Source of the DNA: Litsea cubeba
Taxonomy: Eukaryota; Streptophyta; Magnoliopsida; Laurales; Lauraceae
DNA: 64,000 bases
Assembly (NCBI GenBank): GCA_012931725.1
Contig: CM022947.1
Span: 25,210,678-25,274,677, forward strand
Direction of reading: 5' to 3'
In this document: piece by piece, positions 57,483 through 64,000 of the stretch
How positions within the stretch are numbered: the stretch's first letter is position 1
Layout: each line of letters begins with the position of its first letter
Notes under the pieces: generated by a model
Told to the model about the DNA's origin: nothing
The model's database searches: none
The model's input: only the letters and a program-made list of their open reading frames with translations
Translations under genes and position numbers: made by a program

Positions 57483-59117
57483 GCTGAATAAACTGTTCAC
57501 ATAACCATACATTCAATACAAGAATATAAATGACATTGGGTTTAGTATTCTACCAAATTCATGTGGGAATCCTCATAACCACTAAATTCAGAATACATCG
57601 GAATCCCAATCCCTTAGGGCATGCCTCCTAGGGGAGTGCGAATGTCCTTAGATTGGTGCGGATCAAAGTTCATCCAAATTGGAATTAAGACTAACTATCC
57701 ATGATCCCCATCATTCATTATCATTTAGGTATCTCATACCAAATAATGTATGACTCCCGATTAGCTTTGGTTTCAAAAATACATGAGACAAATCCTAGGA
57801 GATACTACATCATTATTTTAGTTAAGTGTGACCCACCAACTAGCATTGCATGACAACCGTTGTGAGCAGCTCCTCCTAGGGGAGTAAGTCCCCACCCCGT
57901 CTCACCAACACTATCCATAGGAGATCCATATCTAGTAACCAGACAAATAGAAGCCCTCCGTGGGGAATGGCCATTCTAAAGATGGCGCGAGGCTAATACT
58001 TTCCTTACAATGGACCTATGGTGGAAAATCATGGGGATTTTTCAATTTAAATTCCCCGCTCCCACTTAATATTTTGAATTGAGGATTTCATTTTAAAGGT
58101 ATTAGGGCTCACATATATAAATATGAATATCAAATCATCCAGTTTCTTAAATTAGTATTACCAATGTGTCCATCTCATGGGTCATAAACCCTAATTAGAA
58201 CTCTTTCCAAAAATTAATTTGATTTGACCAATTTTTAGTAACTTGCTATGTTTGGATCAGATTTGGAAACTTTCTAAATTAAAAATTCATCCATAAATAG
58301 AAAATGCAAAAAAATAGAAACTAGTACTCTCCTCCACATGGCCCAAGCGGAATAGACTTCTTGGACTTCTAGACTTTCCAAAAATTTGGAATTCCTCAAA
58401 CTCTTTGGGAAGCTCCAAAACACCATTGGTAATCTTCAAAACCTTTGATTAGGAGTCCAACTTCACTTTCCTTCTTTGTCTCGGACATCGTCGAAAATTA
58501 CAAAGTTAGAAAATTACATAAATTCCTATGTCTCTATTATGAGACTTACATGGTAATCTATTAATGGAAATAAAAGGCTCATAGGGAATTTCACCATGCC
58601 TTGCCCTAAACTGGGAAACCAAGGAAACCATGATGCCCTTTACAAATTGTCAAAAATAAACATTCAACCATAAAAGAAAGTAAAAGACTTGTGGGCCATA
58701 TGGAGAGGACATGATAACCTGCATGTTAGTATCTCATACTAGCAAAGCAACTCACAAAACCGGGTTACCAAACAACAATGGAAAGACAAGATGCCAAAAA
58801 ATTGCCACTACTTTAAATCTTGCGCTTCGCAGAGGGGGTCCGGGGGTGTCCCCCGGCGGGGTTCGAGCTGCAGGTTAGGTTTTTTTTTTATTTCGTGTCC
58901 AAACATCTCCAGAACTCTTCTGAAGACTCTCAATGACTTCCTACCATCATTCCATCATTGTTAAACCCTTTTGTGAATATCCAAACATGGATTCACTAAT
59001 TATCCAAGCAAAACTATCAAAACTGATCCGTACATAGCCCTTGATCTATCCTCTTCGCATCTCATGCAAAGATTAGATAAAGCTTACTGATCTAACATGA
59101 TTAGAGATGAGGTAAGG
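57483..59117 (-). other. Leader of copia A
   Basis: Untranslated sequence lies between PBS and gag. It contains two CTCCTAGGGGAGT palindromic words (near 57,627 and 57,865) and a GC-rich island at 58,822-58,872. No frame of interest was seen. Confidence 0.6.
58822..58872 (-). other. GC-rich motif shared with the hAT element at 10,590
   Basis: In the copia A sense direction it reads GCTCGAACCCCGCCGGGGGA followed by CACCCCCGGACCCCCT and GCGAAGCGC. This matches the + strand island at 10,590-10,672 over about 45 bp with few differences, although the two lie in unrelated elements. It is one of very few GC-rich patches in the window. Confidence 0.6.
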
Positions 59118-59129
59118 CTCTGATGCCAG
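59118..59129 (-). other. Primer-binding site of copia A
   Basis: Minus-strand TGGCATCAGAGC lies two bases inside the 5' LTR. It is the initiator tRNA-Met site with one substitution, consistent with an old element. Confidence 0.9.
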
Positions 59130-59131
59130 TT

Positions 59132-60974
59132 GTTGGAAATGGGTGGTCCTCTAGGATAGATTTTAAAAATTTTTGACCCACTTGATGCAGGGATCAACTA
59201 TCCAGAAGGCTACAAAATCCAATTCAGGAAGCAAGCCCTCAATCTCAATCATGATGATCAGTAAATATAATCTATTTAGAAGATAGAAATGGCAACTAAC
59301 AAGCATCCATAATAATCTACAACGTGTAAGGAAGTGGATTATACCTTTGGAGCTCGGTTGTGCTTTAATGGAGAAGTTGCGTCTTTCTTTGATGATGAAT
59401 CGCTTTCATTAATCAAATAGGGATCTCCAAGACCTCTTGATCTTCCACGCTATGACCCATATCAGATTCTCCTTTTCTCAAGAAGATGGTGGGATCTCCA
59501 AGAGAAAACTACTAGGAACTCAAAGGAGGGAACTAGAAGAAGGACAAGAAGAAAACCATGTGCAACTCTTGCACACAAGGGAAGTGGACGTACAACACTA
59601 GAAGCAGGACCCTCTTGGGCGTGAATCCCAATGTGGAATTATGCATGGACATCCAGCCATATAGTTCTCCTCTATTAATAGCTTTTGCAAGCCCCACTTA
59701 CTAATTTCCATTCGAAGTCTTACTTCCAAATAATTAGTAACTATCTCTTCTTAATTAAAATAGAAGTCTTACTTCCATTAATTAATTAGTAACTTACCAT
59801 ATCATAATTAGAAGTCTCACTTTAAATATGATTGGTAACTTTCTAATTCCTTTCTTTCTAATTAAAATAGAAGTCTCACTTCTACTAAAATTAGTAAGTT
59901 TACTATTACCACTATTAGAAATCTCACTTCAAATAGCAATAGTAACTTTCCTTTTAGAGTTCAACTATGATTAGAAACTTTCTAATAATTGGGCTAGCGT
60001 GGGGACCACTAGGGATTCCTTAGAAAGCTGGCTCCAACTGAGACTCGCGACCCCACATCTCATGTGTAATCCGGGCACACAGTTAATTGCAAATAACTCC
60101 ACTATATAAATGGAATTGAACTCCAGTCTTAGAAATATTACATAGAAGACCCTAAACTCTCACATTACCACAAGTAGGCCCCTCTATCAATATCCATGGA
60201 TCAATTGGACCTGTCTTCCAAATTTAGATACATATCTTATTATCCTTGAGCTCCAATTAATTATAATGATCATATATAGGTACCTTTCCAATTAACTCTT
60301 AATCGGAATGCGTGCGCACTTACCAATGATAAATCCATTAATTTGTTCAATGGGATATTAGAGATAGATTCCATCTTGACCATTGAATGTTCCCACAGCT
60401 CTACTACCACGTACCCAAATCACCGAGGTGTTGACCTACAGTTGGCCTCACTCATTGGTGACTCAAAGCAAATGAATAGATAGAAACTTGAGTTCATTAA
60501 TGTTTCAGGATTGAGAGCTTACTGCTAGGGAATAATGAGAGCAGACCTTAAAGTAAAGACAATGTTTATAAGGTGCTTCTCATGGTCCTTCAATACATCC
60601 AATGTACCAGCACTATGATCCAGAATCTTTCATTCTGATGATCGAGACAAATCACACTATCTCATAGTAACCAAAGTACTGCAACCTTGTCAGTATGAGA
60701 TGTCCAGTCTCATCACTGGTTGTGAAGATATTTAAGTATAAGATTTGTCACACATGTCTCCCGTATGTGGATCTCATCCATACACGTGTTACATCTAATA
60801 TACTTGTGGACTCCGGTTCATCTCATGAACCATCATGTCATTCGTATTGGTTATGTGCAAGTATATAATAAATCACCATTCATCTCATGAAAAGTAAGCA
60901 TGAATATACTGATAAAATAAAGAAATTAATCGATTTATTATATCATCTACTGGATTCAGTCCATAAAACTAACA
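59132..60974 (-). repeat. 5' LTR of copia A
   Basis: On the minus strand it starts TGTTAGTTTTATGG at 60,974 and ends CCAACA at 59,132. It is followed on the + strand by the target duplication AGATT at 60,975-60,979. It has five GAAGTC...ACTTC U3 repeats at about 59,713-59,935, next to the TATA-like region near 59,675. Confidence 0.93.
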
Positions 60975-61360
60975 AGATTTGCTCTAAAATATTTTATTGC
61001 TTCTACTCTCTTGTAGAAGATTTACGCATATAGTTTTCAAGGTGTTATTGGAGGATCAAGCATAGAGAGCGGTGCGCGGCGAGTAGTTGTGGCAGCGATA
61101 ATTATGCAAGAACAACTACAACACTTAGGTCTACATATTGACTGGGAAAGAGAGCTGTGAGTATATCTTGTGATCATTTAACAGTAATTGGTTATTCTGA
61201 TCATGGTTTTTCAAATTGGATAGGGCTTTCACGTAAAAATTGTATCTGCCTTTTTGTGGTGTGTGCTTTGTAGATTTATTTGCTAGTTTACATTATTTTT
61301 ATTCCGTTGCATTGATTATTGGAACTAGCATCCATTCTAGTAAATAAAAATGGCACTTTT

Positions 61361-61870
61361 AGAAGAGAACCCCCACTCATTATTTCTCATTATTTGCAAT
61401 CATTGCTTAGATATTTTAACTAAGGTCATGGCATTCATAATATCCTGGTCTTTATACTACAATGCTTTTGATAAATCATTAGTAATTCCCAATATATCTC
61501 TCATGAGATGTAAGTTGAATGTGAAATCAAAAGACAACATTGAATCCAACAATACACACTTCGGCTCTTTGTTCCGAATTTGAGTCATCTTCCATAATAA
61601 TTTCAAGCACTTCAATCACCAAGGAGAACATGACAATTAAGCTCATAAGTGTATTAAAATGTGAGCCCCAACGTGTATCACTATGCCTTTTGAGGCTAAT
61701 CTCTTGATTCAAGCCCTTTTCACTTGAAAGTTCACCACTGTTAAGCCCTTTGATAACTTTAGCAACTTATTTATCTCGTAGAATGTCCGATGTTTGCACG
61801 AGGCTCCAACAATATACAAAACATTGGAAAGCAAATTAAAAAAGTAAGGCAATTTGGCGATCAAGGGTGG
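61361..61870 (-). pseudogene. hAT transposase pseudogene, upstream part (ZMYM1-like group)
   Basis: Minus-strand blocks are VGASCKHRTF, then MNQEISLKRHSDTRWGSHF and SLVIEVLEIIMED. After a frameshift come DFTFNLHLMRDILGI, KDQDIMNAMTLVKIS and QIMRNNEW. These match, in order, the region directly upstream of the fragment at 17,950-18,640. The split is at the codons for a conserved W-x-S-L-L segment. The N-terminal zinc finger and DUF-type region of the family were not found upstream. Stops and frame changes show decay. Confidence 0.85.
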
Positions 61871-62628
61871 TCTAGACTGCTCTATTGCCATAATTGTATC
61901 TGATATTTTGGAATATGTTAAAGTATTTTAGTTTATTTGATTTCTTTCATGTGTCTAGGACTCTTAATTAATAGGATTGCTCATGATTGTTCTGGGAAGT
62001 CTCATGGACTGTTGTTAGGTGAGATCCATTTTGTTGCTCCCTCTTAGTTTGCTTGTTGGGGATTATTTTGTTGTTTTCTTTTCCGTGTTTTAATGTAGTA
62101 CTCTTCTTTTAAAAAAATGTCATTTCTATATAATGACCCCTTAAAAAACATAACATACTGGCCCCTTCAAAAAAGAAAAAAGAAAAAAGAAAAAAAAACC
62201 TGTTCCGCCCTCCACAAAAGCCATGAAATGGATTAAAAATAATCAAATGCTTACTATAATCATTCCAAACCAAACTAACATGAACGGCAAATAATTTGTT
62301 TTTGTTACCTTTCCAATTCATAGTCATTCTTTGAATTTCATTAGGTTAGTAGCTCCTACTAACATATCAAGTATTTAATCAAATTGTCAGCTATAATCTC
62401 TTAGCTCAGCTACAGCAGCTATTTTTTCTGCTTTGGGGGTCTTAAACGGTTAAACGTTGTCCATTTCTCTTATTTCTATACAAATCTTACCCTTAATAGG
62501 AAAAAAAAGTCTTTTTTTTAAGGACCGGTGTGTGAGTAGAGATTTTTTCTTAATGTCACCACCTCTAACCAAATGTAAATCACCGTCCCACTCCCACCTT
62601 TCAGGACGGTCTGGACTCTGGACGCAAC
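61871..62628. other. Unassigned AT-rich intergenic sequence
   Basis: No gene or repeat was recognised apart from an A-rich simple repeat around 62,165-62,200. The LTR at 62,629 starts directly after GGACGCAAC. Confidence 0.4.
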
Positions 62629-64000
62629 TGTTAGTTTTATGGTCTCAATACCAGCATATGATGTAATAAATTGATTCATTTCTTTATTAATCAATATATT
62701 CATGCTTTCCATTTCATGAGATGAATGATGTTTAATTATATACTTGCACATAACCAATACGAATGACCTAATGGTTCATGAGATGAACCGGAGTCCATAA
62801 GTATACTAGATATAATACATGTGTATGGATGAGATCCACATACAGGAGACATGTATAATAAATCTTATACTTGAATATCTTCACAACCAGTGATGAGACT
62901 GGACATCTCATACTGACAAGGTTGCAGCATGTTGATCACTATGAGATAGTGTGATTTGTCTCGATCATCAGAATGAAAGATTCTGGATCATAGTGCTGGT
63001 ACATTAGATGTATTGAAGGACCATGAGAAGCACCTTATAAACACTGTCTTTATATTAAGGTTTGCTCTCATAATTCTCTAGCAGTAAGCTCTCAATCCTG
63101 AGACATTAATGAACTCAAGTTTCTACTATTCATTTGCTTTGAATCACCAATGAGTGAGGCCAACTGTAGGTCAACACCTCGGTGATTTGGGTACGTGGTA
63201 GTAGAGCTGTGAGAACATTCAATGGTCAAGATGGAATCTATCTCTAATATCCCCTTATGCCAATTAATAGATTTAATCATTGGTAAGTGTACACCCATTC
63301 CGATTAAGAGTTAATTGGAAAGGTACCATTGATCATTATAACTAATTGGGGCTCAAGGACAATAAGATATGGATCTAATTTGGAAGACAGGTCCAATTGA
63401 TCCATGGATATTGATGGATGGGCCTACTTATGGTAATAGGGAAGTTTAGGGTCTTCTATGTAATTTCCTAAGACTGGAGTTCAATTGCATTTATATAGTG
63501 GAATTATTTGCAATTAATTGTGGGCCCGGATTGCACATGAGATGTAGGGTCGCGTGTTCCAGTTGGAGTCAGCTTTCTAAGGAATCCCTAGTAGTCCCCA
63601 CGCTAGCCCAATCATCAGACGGATACTAATTCTAGTTGAACTCTAAAAGGAAAGTTACTATTTCTATTTGAAGTGAGACTTCTAATAGTGGTAATAGTAT
63701 GTTTCTAATTATTAATGGAAGTGAGACTTCTATTGTAATTAAGAAAGAGAAGAAAGTTACTAATTAATTTGGAAGTGAGACTCCTAATTAAATTAGTAAA
63801 GAGTAGTTTACAAAAGCTATAAATAGGGACCAAAGGGGGCTTGGACGTCCATCCTTGGAATTCACGCCCAGCCCCCTTTGTGCAAGAGTTGCACTTCTCT
63901 TCTCTCCCTCTTCTAGTTCCTTTAAGTTCCTAGTTGTCTTCTCTTGAAGATCCCACCCATCTTCTTGAGAAAGAGATTCTGATTCGGGTAATAGCGTGGA
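62629..64000 (+). mobile_element. LTR of the copia A family (runs off the window)
   Basis: It starts TGTTAGTTTTATGG and follows the inverse of the 59,132-60,974 LTR to the window edge. It is missing the last few hundred bases beyond the window. Three GAAGTGAGAC(T)TC-type repeats and a TATA box (CTATAAATAGGG, near 63,816) are present. No polypurine tract precedes it, so it is probably a solo LTR or the 5' LTR of an element extending to the right. Confidence 0.9.

Larger units (their letters stand above)
18907..60974 (-). mobile_element. Ty1/copia retrotransposon A, interrupted by two nested insertions
   Basis: Both ends are LTRs of 1,845 and 1,843 bp, flanked by the target duplication AGATT (18,902-18,906 and 60,975-60,979). 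The PBS lies next to the right LTR and the polypurine tract next to the left, so the element is on the minus strand. Its own internal sequence is 20,752-21,572, 41,920-43,753 and 56,534-59,131, about 5.3 kb. In element order it holds leader, gag, protease, integrase, reverse transcriptase and RNase H, all decayed. A Tat element sits inside the reverse transcriptase region and a long solo LTR inside the gag-protease region. LTR divergence is several percent or more by eye, so it is older than copia B. Confidence 0.92.
18641..61360 (+). mobile_element. LTR-like insertion (~650 bp net) splitting the hAT gene and hosting the nest
   Basis: Net sequence is 18,641-18,906 plus 60,980-61,360, with copia A inserted between. 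AGAAGA occurs at both junctions with the hAT gene (18,635-18,640 and 61,361-61,366), as expected for a target duplication. The left part starts with TTGTTAGGCCCAGGAG and carries a + strand TATA box, TATAAAAAGG, at 18,779-18,788. This is like a short plant copia LTR with a TG start at 18,642. The right boundary does not end in a clean CA, so the exact ends are uncertain. It has no coding capacity and is probably a solo LTR or small TRIM-like element. Confidence 0.55.

Noticed and set aside
15226..63999. The two + strand copia A-family LTRs (15,226 and 62,629) as a pair bounding one giant element
   Set aside because: No PBS follows the left copy, no polypurine tract precedes the right copy, and no shared target duplication is visible. 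They are separate remnants.
1..64000. tRNA, rRNA or other structural RNA genes
   Set aside because: No cloverleaf-like segment with A and B boxes or ribosomal sequence was recognised. The only tRNA-related sequences are the retrotransposon primer-binding sites.

Overview
The window is repeat-dense, AT-rich plant nuclear DNA. The clades point to an angiosperm: a Tat-lineage Ty3/gypsy element with two RNase H domains, Ty1/copia elements primed by initiator-methionine tRNA, hAT and Pack-MULE-like DNA transposons, and a receptor-like kinase remnant. The species cannot be told from the sequence. No intact host gene was found. Everything recognisable is a transposable element, a gene carried by one, or a pseudogene.

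Left part (1-17,949). A Tat-lineage element (copy 1, + strand) runs from the window edge to a sharp break at 6,411. It keeps an uninterrupted RNase H/second RNase H/integrase frame and, on the opposite strand, a four-exon plant-mobile-domain gene. After an unclassified 1.8 kb stretch come two exons of a receptor-like kinase pseudogene. These are split by a solo copia LTR (TSD GTTAG), and the next intron carries a non-autonomous hAT element (8-bp TSD GGTATAAC). Further right are a Pack-MULE-like element (13,111-14,257) carrying a RING1-like E3 ligase fragment, a CACTA-like remnant, and a truncated LTR of the same copia family.

Central nest (17,950-61,870). A decayed hAT transposase gene (- strand) is split into pieces at 17,950-18,640 and 61,361-61,870. 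Between them lies a stack of insertions: a ~650-bp LTR-like element, then copia A (18,907-60,974, TSD AGATT). Two independent insertions sit inside copia A: a complete 20.3-kb Tat element (copy 2, 21,573-41,914, TSD ATGTA, in the reverse transcriptase gene) and a ~3.1-kb chromovirus-like solo LTR (43,754-56,528, TSD CTAAG, in the gag-protease region). The solo LTR is itself interrupted by copia B (45,880-55,572, TSD CATCT), whose LTRs differ by only about 1% by eye. The right edge holds part of another copia A-family LTR (from 62,629).

Within the Tat element, gag, protease, a G-patch-like segment, reverse transcriptase, two RNase H domains and integrase form the sense polyprotein. The region between integrase and the 3' LTR carries the convergently transcribed, spliced plant-mobile-domain gene. 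That gene has its own TATA box, with several tandem-repeat arrays around it. Copy 1 keeps both coding units open over the part present. Copy 2 has stops and frameshifts in both. This antisense gene and its repeat-rich surroundings are the most interesting biology in the window.
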